Below are positions 9,801 to 19,655 of a DNA stretch of 64,000 bases, piece by piece. Where the stretch lies: NCBI GenBank assembly GCA_963724365.1, contig CAVRUR010000006.1, positions 23,727 to 87,726 on the forward strand, written 5' to 3'. A model generated the notes under the pieces. That model searched no databases. It had not been told where the DNA came from and was given only the letters and a program-made list of their open reading frames with translations. Every line of letters begins with the position of its first letter. Position 1 is the first letter of the stretch. This DNA is from JALORV01 sp963724365 (GTDB lineage: Bacteria > Pseudomonadota > Gammaproteobacteria > Burkholderiales > Burkholderiaceae_F). The position numbers and the translations under genes were made by a program.

Positions 9801-10542
9801 GCCGAGCGCGGTGTGTGTTGCGGCCGTGCTTTATGTGTTCCGCACGCTGGTCGACGACGAGATTCCACTGAACGCGGGTTGCCTGAAGCCGCTCGAAATC
9901 ATCATTCCGCAGGGGTCGATGCTGAACCCGGACTATCCGGCGGCGGTGGTTGCCGGCAACGTCGAGACGTCATCGTGCATCACGAACGCCCTGTACGGCG
10001 CGCTCGGCGTGATGGCCTCGGCCCAGGGAACGATGAACAACTTCACCTTCGGCAACGAGCGCCACCAGTATTACGAAACCATCTCCGGCGGCTCCGGTGC
10101 GGGTGTCGACGATGTCGCGCGCGGCGGGGAGCAGGGCTTCGACGGGACCGACGTCGTCCAGACGCACATGACGAACTCGCGGCTGACCGATCCTGAAGTG
10201 CTCGAGTTCCGCTATCCGGTGCTGCTGGAGAGCTATGCGATCCGGGCCGGCTCGGGCGGTGCCGGACGCTGGCGCGGTGGCAACGGCGGGACGCGCCGCG
10301 TCCGCTTTCTCGAGGCGATGACCGCTTCGATCCTGGCCAACAATCGCTCGATCGCCCCTTTCGGCATGGCCGGTGGGGCAGCAGGCGAAAAGGGGCGGAA
10401 CTGGGTCGAACGGGTCGACGGCGCGCGCGAGGAACTGCGTCACATCGGTTCGGCCGAGATGGCGCCGGGCGATGTCTTTGTGATCGAGACGCCCGGCGGC
10501 GGCGGCTACGGCAGTCCGCCGGAAAACTTGAGGCCCAAATAG
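6869..10542 (+). CDS. Fused hydantoinase A/B (5-oxoprolinase-type) hydrolase, two frameshifts
   Basis: A protein of about 1,220 residues with a HyuA half followed by a HyuB half, the layout of eukaryote-type ATP-dependent 5-oxoprolinases and related bacterial hydantoinases. The start WEFWIDRGGTFTDIVARRPDG is the Hydant_A_N phosphate-binding motif. GFDMGGTSTDVSHY and AGGGSILHFDGARLRVGPDSAGANPGPACY are conserved HyuA blocks. EIFNNLFMSIAEQMG and INDPYHGGTHLPDVTVITPVF mark HyuB, and the end FVIETPGGGGYG is typical. One extra A at about 7061 and one extra C at about 9090 break the frame; removing them gives one continuous chain. Expected chemistry is ATP-driven opening of a cyclic amide such as 5-oxoproline or hydantoin. 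It lies divergent from the TRAP operon. Confidence 0.9.
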
Positions 10543-10634
10543 CGTGATCGGGGCACCGATATCACCCCAAGGACAGGGGATGCGGCTGCCCATAATCGTT
10601 GCAGCTCATTGGCTGGACATCCAGACGCTGCACG

Positions 10635-11907
10635 ATGAACGCTCCCGAACGCATAGGACTGCCCGACGCGCTGGCCACGCTGTCGATCTGCTATGCGCCG
10701 CTGATCGACAAGCACCGGCGGGCAATCGGAACGCGCCTGACGATGCTGTCGGCCAAGGCTCCTGGGTACCTCCCGGTCGGCCACATCCTCGACCAGCTCA
10801 ATCACATCTGGCCTGAAGGCGATGCCTCGGTGCTGATTGCACCGCTCGATGCCACCTTTGACGACTCGCTGCTGACCTGGTCGCCCCCGGCCAACGCGCT
10901 GCTCGAAATCGCGACGATCTCGTTGCGCGATCCCGACATGCAGCGACTGGCTCAGCGTGCGTTCCGGCAAGGCATCCGCATGGTGCTGCGCGGTCGACCG
11001 GACGTGCCGCTGCCGCCGGCGCTCACCGCCTGCTTCGAATACTCGCTGATCCACATCAGCGAAGATCGGCGCCGCCTGAAGGATGGACGGACCCGGCCCG
11101 CACCGCCGAACGCGGTGCGACGCATGCCGTTCGTGACGACGGGAGTGCGCCGCGTCGTCGACCTCGACGAGGCCTATCAGCGCGGCGCCATGGCAAGTGT
11201 CGGCTGGCCGATCGACGATACCGAACAGCGACCCAACTGCCGCCTGAAGCCCGATCAAGGCAACCTGATGGAGCTGCTGCGCGTCGCCAGCGAAAATCCG
11301 GACACGGTAGTGATCGCCCACCGGATTCGCCGCGACCCGGTGCTCGCCTTCAAGCTGCTGCGCATGGTCAACTCCGAGGCGTTCGAGACGGGCGCGCCGG
11401 TGGCTTCGATCCAGCGTGCGATCCAGGTGCTCGGACGCGAGAAGACGCTACGCTGGCTGTCGCTTTCACTCGAGTCCGCGGGCGAGCATGTCAACGCGCT
11501 GCCACTCATGCGCGCGGCGACGCTGCGGGGTCTGTTCCTCGAACATCTCGCCGCCGGGCTGCCCGAAGTGGATGACAACATGCGCGACGAACTCTTCGTC
11601 ACGGGCGCCTTCTCGCTGCTCGACCGCATCACCGGTGCACCGATTCCGCGCCTGATGGGTCCGGTCGCGATGGGCAGCAACGTCACCGAAGCGATCGTCA
11701 ATCGCCGCGGACCGTATGCGCCGTACCTCGCGCTGATCGAGGCGATCGAGCGCAGCGACCCGATGGCGATCCGCCGCCACACCGACACGTCTGTCGATCC
11801 CGATCTTCGATTGCAACCAGGCGTTGCTGCGCGCACTCGCGGCCACGCAGCGACTCGACGCCGAGCAGGACGCACGACCCGAGGAAATGGTGTTCGCGCC
11901 GGTATAA
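10635..11907 (+). CDS. HDOD domain protein with degenerate EAL-like N-terminus
   Basis: About 423 residues. The N-terminal 110 residues (YAPLIDKHRRAIGTRL, then LLEIATISLRDPDMQRLAQRA) resemble the degenerate EAL region of YuxH-type proteins and lack catalytic EAL residues. The C-terminal HDOD domain begins near 210 with LMELLRVASENPDTVVIAHRIRRDPVLAFKLLRMVN, and continues with ASIQRAIQVLGREKTLRWLSL. HDOD proteins are regulatory scaffolds in stress, surface-behaviour or c-di-GMP-linked signalling; the target here is unknown. I set the start at ATG 10635 (MNAPERIG). Near 11790 the frame slips. The alternative frame gives a more natural end, LSIPIFDCNQALLRALAATQR to EEMVFAPV with a TAA at 11905, so the end given assumes one indel. 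Confidence 0.75.
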
Positions 11908-11908
11908 T
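11903..11908 (+). promoter_or_regulatory. Possible -10 element upstream of purL
   Basis: A perfect TATAAT lies 53 bases before the purL start, overlapping the corrected stop codon of the HDOD gene. No good TTGACA-like -35 box stands 16-18 bases upstream, so activity is uncertain. Confidence 0.35.
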
Positions 11909-11961
11909 CCGCGTCGCCGATCACGCCTGACGCGCGCGTCCTGCGCGTTTCCATCTCCTCG

Positions 11962-14900
11962 ATGACTCCTCACGGTAGGTACTACGCGCTCGCCGGTCCG
12001 GGTGCGCTGTCCGCATTTCGCGCGGCACGGCTGCTCCGGCGCCTCCAGGCCGTTGAGCCCAATGTGGCGGCCGTGTCTGGACGCTTCGTGCATTTCGTCC
12101 ATGCCATCCGTGCGCTGGACGACGGCGAGGAATCGCGTCTGAAGGCCCTGCTCGACTACGGCGAGCCGGGCGGCCCGAAACCGGACGGCATCGACGTTCT
12201 CGTCGTGCCTCGACTCGGCACCATCTCGCCGTGGGCCAGCAAGGCCACCGACATCGCCCGCAATACCGGCCTGGCGGCCGTGCATCGGATCGAGCGCGGC
12301 ACGATCTACACGCTGGAACTGAAGCGTGGTTTGTTCCGTGGCAAGGGACTCGATGCCGCACTCGAGGATCGCATCAGGGCCGTGCTGCACGACCGAATGA
12401 CGGAAAGCGTGATCGCGCCGTCGACCGACCCGGCGCAACTTTTCACGGAACTGGCCGGCAAGCCGGTGCAGAACGTCCCGGTGCTGGCCGAGGGCCGGGC
12501 TGCCCTCGTGCGCGCCAATGGCGAGCTGGGTCTGGCGCTGTCCGACGACGAGGTCGACTACCTCGTCGATGCCTTCACACAGCTCCGCCGCGATCCGACT
12601 GACGTCGAACTGATGATGTTCGCACAGGCGAACTCCGAACACTGCCGCCACAAGATCTTCAACGCGGACTGGACCATCGACGGCATCCGGCAGGACGCAA
12701 CGCTCTTCGGCATGATCCGGGCGACGCATGCTGCCGCACCGGCGGGCACCATCGTTGCCTACAGCGACAACGCAGCCGTGCTCGAGGGCCGCGCGGTCAG
12801 TCGTTTCTATCCGCGCAGCGACTTCCGGGGCGTGAACGGGGCGGGTGCGATCGGCGTCGACTACGCCGCGCGCGATGAACTGACGCACACGCTCTTCAAG
12901 GTCGAAACGCACAATCATCCGACCGCCATTGCCCCGTTCCCGGGCGCGGCGACCGGGGCCGGCGGCGAGATCCGCGACGAAGGAGCCACCGGACGCGGCG
13001 CAAAGCCGAAGGCGGGACTGTGCGGCTTCTCGGTCTCCAGTCTTCGCATGCCGGAGATGTCGCATGCGTGGGAGAACCGACCGCGACGTTACGCAGGCGT
13101 CCGCAGGTGTTGCGGGCGAGGTGCCGGACTACGGCTTTCCCGGTCGCATCGCGGATGCGCTGGCGATCATGATCGAAGGGCCGATCGGAGCCGCAGCGTT
13201 CAACAATGAATTCGGCCGGCCGAACCTGCTCGGCTACTTCCGCGCGTATGAGCAAAACGTGGCCGGACGACGTTACGGCTATCACAAGCCGATCATGATT
13301 GCGGGCGGCATCGGCAGCATTCGTGACGACCAGGTGCGCAAACATGACCTCCCGCCGGGAACGCTGCTGGTGCAACTCGGCGGGCCTGGCATGCGCATCG
13401 GGCTGGGCGGAGGCGCGGCATCGAGCATGGGAGCCGGCACGAACACGGAGTCATTGGACTTCGACTCGGTCCAGCGCGGTAACCCGGAAATCCAGCGGCG
13501 CGCACAGGAAGTCATCGACCGCTGCTGGGCACTGGGCGACGGCAACCCGGTGCTATCGATCCACGATGTCGGCGCCGGCGGGCTGTCCAATGCGCTGCCT
13601 GAACTGGCGGACCAGTCGCATCGGGGCGCGCGCATCGACCTGGCGAAGATCCCGGTCGAGGAAAGCGGCATGAGCCCGCTCGAAATCTGGTGCAACGAGT
13701 CGCAGGAGCGGTATGCGCTGGCCGTTGCGCCCGGCAGCCTTCCCGCGTTCGAGTGGATCTGCCGGCGTGAACGTGCGCCCTACGCAGTCGTCGGTCACAT
13801 TGCAGGCGACGGCAACCTCGTGGTCGGCCGTCCCGACGCGGTTCCCGCGGTCGACATGCCGATGAACGTGCTGCTCGGCAAGCCGCCGCGTATGCACCGT
13901 GACGTGCGACGCGTGGCTGCGAAGCTGCCGGCGTTCGATGCGACCGGACTGTCGATCGAGCAATGTGCGCTCGATGTGCTGCGGCACCCGACGGTGGCGA
14001 GCAAGTCGTTCCTGGTGACGATCGGCGATCGCACGGTCGGCGGCATGAACTCGCGTGATCCGATGGTCGGACCCTGGCAGGTCCCGGTGGCCGACTGCGC
14101 GGTGACGATGATGAGTTTCGACGGCTACGCCGGGGAAGCGATGGCTATCGGCGAGCGCACGCCACTGGCGGTCATCGATGCTGCCGCTGCCTCGCGCATG
14201 GCGATCGGCGAGGCCATCACCAACATCGCTGCGGCAGACGTCGAACTGGTGGACGTGAAGCTCTCGTGCAACTGGATGGCTGCCTGTGGCCAGCCGGGCG
14301 AGGACGCCAAGCTCTTCGATGCCGTGAGCGCGGCGAGCGAGTTCAGCCAGCAGCTCGGCATCAGCGTGCCCGTCGGCAAGGACTCCTTGTCGATGAAGAC
14401 GGCCTGGAGCGACGGCGGCGAGAACAAGCTCGTCACCGCACCGGTGTCGCTGATCGCGAGCGCGGCGGCGCGCGTCAATGACGTGCGCCGGACGCTCACG
14501 CCGCAGCTCGTCGTCGATACAGACACCGTACTGGTGCTGGTCGACCTGGGCGGTGGACGTAACCGCATGGGCGGTTCGATCCTTGCACAGGTCACGCGTC
14601 AGATCGGCAATGAGGCGCCTGACGCCGATGAACCCGGGCAGCTCGCGGCATTCGTCGGCGCCTTGCGCACGCTGCAGCGCGCCGGCTTCGTGCTGGCCTA
14701 TCACGACCGTTCGGATGGCGGGCTTTTCGCCACGCTCGCCGAGATGGCCTTCGCCGGGCACGGCGGTGTGACCGTCAATCTCGACGTGCTGGCAGTCGAC
14801 CCGGTCGCAGCCGACTGGGGGGACTTCAAGATTCGCACCGAGCAGGTCAGCGTTCGTCGCGGCGAACTGATGCTCAAGGCGCTGTTTGCCGAGGAACTCG

Positions 14901-16000
14901 GCGCGGTTCTGCAGATTCGATCGGCCGATACGACGGCGGTGATGAACGAGCTGCGTGCGGCGGGTCTCGGCAGCGCGAGCCAGATCATCGGCAAGCCGAA
15001 CACTCGCGACGTGGTCGAGTTCTGGTGCGATGCCAAAGCGGTGTTCGCGCGGCCGCGCAGTGACCTGCAGAAGATCTGGAGCGAGACCTCGTGGCGCATC
15101 GCGCGACTGCGCGACAACCCGGACTGCGCCGACGCCGAATATGCGCGGACGAACGACGGCGACGATCGGGGCCTGTCAATGACGCTCAGTTTCGATCCTG
15201 GTGAGGATGTTGCGGCTCCGTTCATCGCCCGCGGCGCACGGCCGCGAATCGCGATCCTGCGCGAGCAGGGCGTCAATAGCCAGACCGAGATGGCTTACGC
15301 ATTCCACCGGGCCGGGTTCGCGGCGGTGGACGTACACATGACCGACCTGATCGATGCGCGGCAGACGCTTGCCGAGTTCAAGGGCCTCGTCGCCTGCGGC
15401 GGATTCTCGTATGGCGACGTGCTGGGTGCGGGCGGCGGCTGGGCCAAGACGATCCTCTACAACCCCGCGCTCGCGGAGATGTTCGTTACGTTCTTCGCGC
15501 GCAGCGACAGCTTCGCGCTCGGAGTGTGCAACGGCTGCCAGATGATGAGCCACCTGCGTTCGATCATTCCCGGCGCGCGCGACTGGCCGCGTTTCGAGCG
15601 CAATGTGTCCGAGCAGTTCGAAGGGCGACTCGTTCAGGTCGAGGTTTCCGATTCACCTTCGCTGTTCTTCGCGGACATGGCGGGCAGCCGCATCCCGATC
15701 GCCAATGCCCATGGTGAAGGACGCGCCGTGTTCGATTCGCGTGAGGAGCCGGATCGTGCCCGGGTCGTCATGCGCTATGTCGATTCGCAGGGGCGACCGA
15801 CGGAAAGCTATCCGTACAACCCGAACGGCTCGGTGGGCGGCATCACAGGGCTCACCACGTCCGATGGCCGATTCACGATCGTGATGCCGCATCCCGAGCG
15901 CGTATTCCGGACGGTGCAGATGTCGTGGCAGCCGCCGGGCCTCGGGGAAGACTCGCCGTGGATGCGGATGTTCCGCAATGCACGGCGCTGGGTCGCCTAA
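11962..16000 (+). CDS. purL: Phosphoribosylformylglycinamidine synthase, single-chain (one frameshift)
   Basis: The large proteobacterial PurL of about 1,345 residues, converting FGAR, glutamine and ATP to FGAM in purine synthesis. The N-terminal domain is followed by ANSEHCRHKIFNADWTIDG and KVETHNHPTAIAPFPGAATGAGGEIRDEGATGRG (ATP and structural sites). Then come IEGPIGAAAFNNEFGRPNL and GGGAASSMGAGTN. The C-terminal class I glutaminase domain starts near residue 1070 (IAILREQGVNSQTEMA), with nucleophile Cys in GVCNGCQMM and catalytic His/Glu in VMPHPERVF. An extra C near 13078 (in WENDRDV) breaks the frame once; the rest is intact. The ATG at 11962 gives the usual N-terminus. It is convergent with the ompH/skp gene. 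Confidence 0.95.
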
Positions 16001-16017
16001 TCGACGCGCTGCGATTC

Positions 16018-16042
16018 GCCGCCGCACTCGGGACGCGGCGGC
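16018..16042. terminator. GC-rich inverted repeat between convergent purL and ompH/skp
   Basis: An 8-base perfect stem (16018-16025 with 16035-16042, nine-base loop) lies in the 69 bases between the two convergent stop codons. There is no U-tract on either strand, so it is at best a weak or Rho-assisted terminator shared by both genes. Confidence 0.35.
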
Positions 16043-16069
16043 CGATCGCCGGCGACGCAACGACAGCGC

Positions 16070-16633
16070 CTACTTCGACGCGGCCGACTTGCCGAACTTG
16101 GCGATCTCGGTGACCACTTCGTTCGTGATGTCGAACGCGGGATCCGCGTAGACCAGCGTGCCGCGGTCGTAGACGAGTGTTCCGCCCTTGCGGCGTGCGA
16201 CATCCGCAGCGGCCTTGGAACCATCGGCAAAAACCTGCGCGCGCAGCTTCTGGGCACGCTGCTGTAATTCGCCCTGCGTCTTCGTCATGAACTGCTGGCC
16301 CTCGGCTTGCTTCGCCTGCATCTCCTGGGCGACCTTCTGGCCCTCGGCGCGGACTGCATCGCGCTGGGAGGTTGACAGCGTCGGATCATCGAGCTTGGCC
16401 TGGAGATCCTTGAGCTTGTCGGCCATTGCGCGTATCTCGCGCTCGGTCCCCTGCAGACGGGTGGTCGCCTTCTGTTCGTCGGCCTTCAGTGCCGCCTGCT
16501 GGGGCTGTGTCAGAGGGTGAGCTTCAAAGACCTTCGACATGTCGACGACGAAGATTTTCGGTGCCGGCTGGGCTGCGACATAGAGCGGCAGGCAGGCGAG
16601 GAGGGCGCAAAGCAGGCGGTGCGGCGATTTCAT
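16070..16633 (-). CDS. OmpH/Skp-family periplasmic chaperone
   Basis: A 187-residue secreted protein. A signal peptide (MKSPHRLLCALLACLPLYVAAQ) is followed by a short beta-strand, KIFVVDMSKVFEAHP, as in OmpH. A long charged alpha-helical coiled-coil (about 50-140, rich in Gln, Lys, Glu and Ala, for example RLQGTEREIRAMADKLKDLQAKL) follows, and then the return strand GGTLVYDRGTLVYADPAFDITNEVV. This is the Skp tentacle architecture, which binds unfolded outer-membrane proteins. The canonical skp gene sits between bamA and lpxD. Here it is alone beside purL, so it may be a paralogue rather than the primary Skp. Confidence 0.85.
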   Translation of the reverse strand: MKSPHRLLCALLACLPLYVAAQPAPKIFVVDMSKVFEAHPLTQPQQAALKADEQKATTRLQGTEREIRAMADKLKDLQAKLDDPTLSTSQRDAVRAEGQKVAQEMQAKQAEGQQFMTKTQGELQQRAQKLRAQVFADGSKAAADVARRKGGTLVYDRGTLVYADPAFDITNEVVTEIAKFGKSAASK

Positions 16634-16788
16634 CGGTACTCCGGTTGGGTCAAGACCGCGAGCCTACCAAGTTGTGGCCTCGGATGCGCGCGGCCGCCAG
16701 GCCGGTTCGCCGTGGTGGCTCGCAGCCGGGCTCCGCTCGATAGGCCATGCTGGCCCGGTCAGCTGCTCCGCGGATCGCCGCTCATCGC

Positions 16789-17985
16789 CTACTTTGGCGT
16801 GGATACCGGGTCTAGCGATTTGCTGCTCTGCTGCTTCAGGTCGCGCCATCCCTGCGCCAGGACGGCCGCGGAACGGCCGCTATTTGAGACTTTCCGCCGC
16901 GCCGAAGGCAACTCACCGGGCGAATGGAGCTCACCCGTGCGGGCTTCCAGCAGTTCCAGGAAGCGGCAACTGTGCACATCGTCGGCCAGAAGTTCGGTCT
17001 GGCCGATGTAGGAGATCGCGTCAATCTCGTCGCGCAACCGCTGCACCCGATCGGCCGGCCATCCACCGCGTTCGCCGATCGCCGTGCCGAGCGAAAACTC
17101 CAACAGGGACTTGCTACGCTCGGTCATCATCGTCGCCAGGTCGAGGCACAGTTGCCCGCGCGTCGAATCCGCCATTCGGCCAGCAGAGCAGGCGTTGCTC
17201 ACCGCCAGATACGTCGGGATGGGAAGCGCTGCATAAATGCCGAGGAGTTGCGACAGGTAGACCAGCCGTGGCGCGGAGGCCAGTTCGCGTGCGGCGGGCT
17301 GTTCCGCCATCGCCAGAACCGTTGACCAGTGATAATCGGATGTCTTCGCGCGCGATGCACGAGACAGTGCCTCGCTTAGTGCAGCCTCATCCTTTCTCGA
17401 CGCGGCTTCGTCCGCCAGGTAGAACCACGGCACGGCGTTGTCCGGTTCGAGCTCTGACCAGTGCGCGGCAGACAACTGCGCGCACGCACCATCGTTCCTG
17501 TTGAGCCGGCAGCCGTAGAGCGCTAGGGCATAGGCGCCCGGGTCCTGCGAGGCCACGGCCAGGCGCGCCAGAGTCTGCGCGCGCGGGCCTGCTGCTTCGC
17601 TGGCGACTTTCCAGCGACGCTGCACGCACGGCTCGTCAGTGCACTCGCCCGTCAGTCGCCCGTACTCATCGCCGGCACGGCGCATCGCCACGACCAGCTT
17701 TGCGTAGAGTCCCACAGCCTGGATTTTCGGATCGGACTGGGACGCCAGGGCATCGGCAACGGATGAAAACGCGACGTCCGCAGCCTTGATCACCTCCGCG
17801 GGATAGTCGCCAGTAATTCGGATCGGCTGGGTACTGCCATAGCCGCAGAGCTCGACACTGCCGGGACGATCGGACGACGTTGAATCCGAACCGATCCGGT
17901 CCAATGCCTGCCATGCGAAGAGAGCGACGAGGACGAGCACACAACAGATCGCCAGCACGATGCCGGCTCTACGAATCGAAGTCAC
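16789..17985 (-). CDS. Unknown membrane-anchored extracytoplasmic protein, about 398 aa
   Basis: I do not recognise a family. The N-terminus has one hydrophobic helix (about residues 7-27, IVLAICCVLVLVALFAWQAL) preceded by Arg residues, so the rest should face the periplasm. The body is helical and Ala/Leu-rich with repeated pair-of-helix character (AVPWFYLADEAASRKDEAALSEALSRASRA), suggesting TPR- or Sel1-like repeats near residues 150-230. Several Cys residues are scattered (CTDEPC, CRLNRNDGAC, CSAGRMADS), which may form disulfides. It starts with GTG and no strong ribosome-binding site is visible. It lies alone between ompH/skp and the M20 hydrolase on the same strand, with gaps on both sides. 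Confidence 0.6.
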   Translation of the reverse strand: MTSIRRAGIVLAICCVLVLVALFAWQALDRIGSDSTSSDRPGSVELCGYGSTQPIRITGDYPAEVIKAADVAFSSVADALASQSDPKIQAVGLYAKLVVAMRRAGDEYGRLTGECTDEPCVQRRWKVASEAAGPRAQTLARLAVASQDPGAYALALYGCRLNRNDGACAQLSAAHWSELEPDNAVPWFYLADEAASRKDEAALSEALSRASRAKTSDYHWSTVLAMAEQPAARELASAPRLVYLSQLLGIYAALPIPTYLAVSNACSAGRMADSTRGQLCLDLATMMTERSKSLLEFSLGTAIGERGGWPADRVQRLRDEIDAISYIGQTELLADDVHSCRFLELLEARTGELHSPGELPSARRKVSNSGRSAAVLAQGWRDLKQQSSKSLDPVSTPK

Positions 17986-18039
17986 AGCAGTAGGGTCCTT
18001 CAGTCGAGCCCTGGGTCCGAGCGCGGAGTGGAATTCTGC

Positions 18040-19278
18040 CTAAGCCTGGGTGTTGGCCGCGGCAAGGATCGTGGACGCAGCGTCCGCCAGCACCTGGCAG
18101 CCGAGGACGATATCCTCGTCGCGACTGTCCTCGGCAAAGTCGTGGCTGATGCCGCCGATCGATGGAATGAAGAGCATCGCCGACGGGATCCGTGACGAGA
18201 TGATGCCGGCATCGTGGAATGCGCCGCTCGGCATGCGCTGCCAGTTGCCGGGCGCATGGCGCTCGGCGGCGGACTCCAGATGTGCCTGCAGGCCCGGATC
18301 CATGCGCGTCGGCGGGATCGGCGCACGCGTCGGGATGGCTTCGATCGTGACACCGCCGCGTGCGTTCATCTCCGTCACCAGACGAAGGACAACGGCCTCA
18401 AAGGCGTCGAGGGGCGTATCCGACGGGTCCCGGAACTGCAGGTCGAGCTCGGCGTAGCCCGGAACGATCGACGCCGCGTTCGGCTCGACGCGCAAGCGCC
18501 CCATGGTCCAGACGCTGCGCTCGGCTGCCACTTTCGGAAACTCCAGGTTGATCCGGTGTGCCAGTTCGTACAGCGCTGTGGCGGCATCGCGCCGGCGCGA
18601 CATCATCGTCGTGCCGGCATGGTTCTGCTGGCCGCGAAAGACGAAGCGGATGCCGCGCAAGCCGACAATGCCCGTCACCACGCCGATCCGTCGACCGGCG
18701 TCCTCCAGATGCGGGCCCTGTTCGATGTGCGCCTCGATGAAACCGACGTAACGCTCGCGCTCGAGTCGCAGCCGCGGCACATTCGCGAGGCCTGCTTCGC
18801 GCAACGCATCGACCAGCGTCACGCCGTGACTGTCTGTCGCTCCTTGCTCGACCGCGGGTGTCAGGGCGCCGATGAGAGAGCGGCTGCCGAGACAGCCGAC
18901 AAACCGCGATTCCTCGTCCTGGAACGACACGGCGTCCACCGGCAGCCTGCGTGTCGATTCGCTTTCGGCGAACGCGCGCACCACTTCGAGCGCATGGATC
19001 ACGCCGAGTGCACCATCCAGCCATCCACCGGTAGGCTGGGTGTCGGAGTGCGAGCCAGTGAGCAGCGCCTTGCCGGGGTGCCGGGAGCGGCCGAGCACAT
19101 TGCCCACGCCATCGAGCGTCGCGTCGAGGCCGGCCTGTTCGTAGCGCTGTCTGAGCCAGTGCCGCGCTTCCATGTCAGCCGCGCTGAAGGCGGGTCTCAC
19201 CACGCCATGGCCCTGTGCGCCGATGGCGCGCAGTGCGCGCAGGTCGGCAAGCAGGCGGTCAGGATTGATGCGGGGCAT
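18040..19278 (-). CDS. M20-family amidohydrolase (N-carbamoyl-L-amino acid hydrolase / allantoate amidohydrolase type)
   Basis: A 412-residue cytosolic binuclear metalloenzyme of the HyuC/AllC group. Metal and substrate motifs are visible in order: TGSHSDTQPTGGWLDGALGV (His and bridging Asp), FQDEESRFVGCLGSRSL (Glu pair), VGFIEAHIEQGPHLED (His), QNHAGTTMMSRRRDA and PSGAFHDAGIISSRIPSAMLFIP. I chose the ATG at 19278 (MPRINPDRLL) because GAGGAG stands before it; upstream in-frame codons look non-coding. The family hydrolyses N-carbamoyl amino acids or ureido acids to the free acid, ammonia and carbon dioxide. With HyuAB and DadA in the same window it could finish a hydantoin-type pathway, but it is 8 kb away from HyuAB and allantoate or ureidoglycolate are equally possible substrates. 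Confidence 0.88.
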   Translation of the reverse strand: MPRINPDRLLADLRALRAIGAQGHGVVRPAFSAADMEARHWLRQRYEQAGLDATLDGVGNVLGRSRHPGKALLTGSHSDTQPTGGWLDGALGVIHALEVVRAFAESESTRRLPVDAVSFQDEESRFVGCLGSRSLIGALTPAVEQGATDSHGVTLVDALREAGLANVPRLRLERERYVGFIEAHIEQGPHLEDAGRRIGVVTGIVGLRGIRFVFRGQQNHAGTTMMSRRRDAATALYELAHRINLEFPKVAAERSVWTMGRLRVEPNAASIVPGYAELDLQFRDPSDTPLDAFEAVVLRLVTEMNARGGVTIEAIPTRAPIPPTRMDPGLQAHLESAAERHAPGNWQRMPSGAFHDAGIISSRIPSAMLFIPSIGGISHDFAEDSRDEDIVLGCQVLADAASTILAAANTQA

Positions 19279-19655
19279 GGGCCGACTCCTCGGATGGTGA
19301 GCTGACATTCCACGGGATCGTCGCACGTCGGACGATCCTGTCGATGTGGTGCCCGCGGCGGCGTTGTTCGCGGTCGTGCTGGGCACGCCGCGCCTGGCGA
19401 CGCTTGTTTCCCGGGCTGACGTTGCGGCACGCTCCCCATAGCGTTAATGTGCGCGGCGGCATCGTAGTCTGGATGTAACGCAACGGACCTATCGTTGCGT
19501 GTCATGCGGGCGAGCGCAAGCTAAGGCCGGGAGCCTTGGAAACGCCCTGAGCAAGGGAGGCAGTACCGCTATGAGGAAGTAGCGGCTTATCGTTCAGAAA
19601 GTTCGCGTTCCGGCAGTACGCTGGCCCCAGTCTGACAACATTCGGGAGGAGACCC
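19279..19655. promoter_or_regulatory. 377-base divergent control region with a hairpin at 19478-19500
   Basis: This region separates the M20 hydrolase (minus) from the ABC importer operon (plus). It holds a perfect 8-base inverted repeat, ACGCAACG (19478-19485) and CGTTGCGT (19493-19500) with a 7-base spacer, which could be an operator or a leader hairpin. A second short inverted repeat (CCGCTA and TAGCGG) lies near 19568-19587. The binding-protein gene has the ribosome-binding site GGGAGGAG just before 19656. No riboswitch consensus that I know fits. Confidence 0.4.

Noticed and set aside
19500..19600. Riboswitch in the ABC operon leader
   Set aside because: I compared by eye with TPP, cobalamin and glycine consensus blocks and found no match; only simple hairpins remain.
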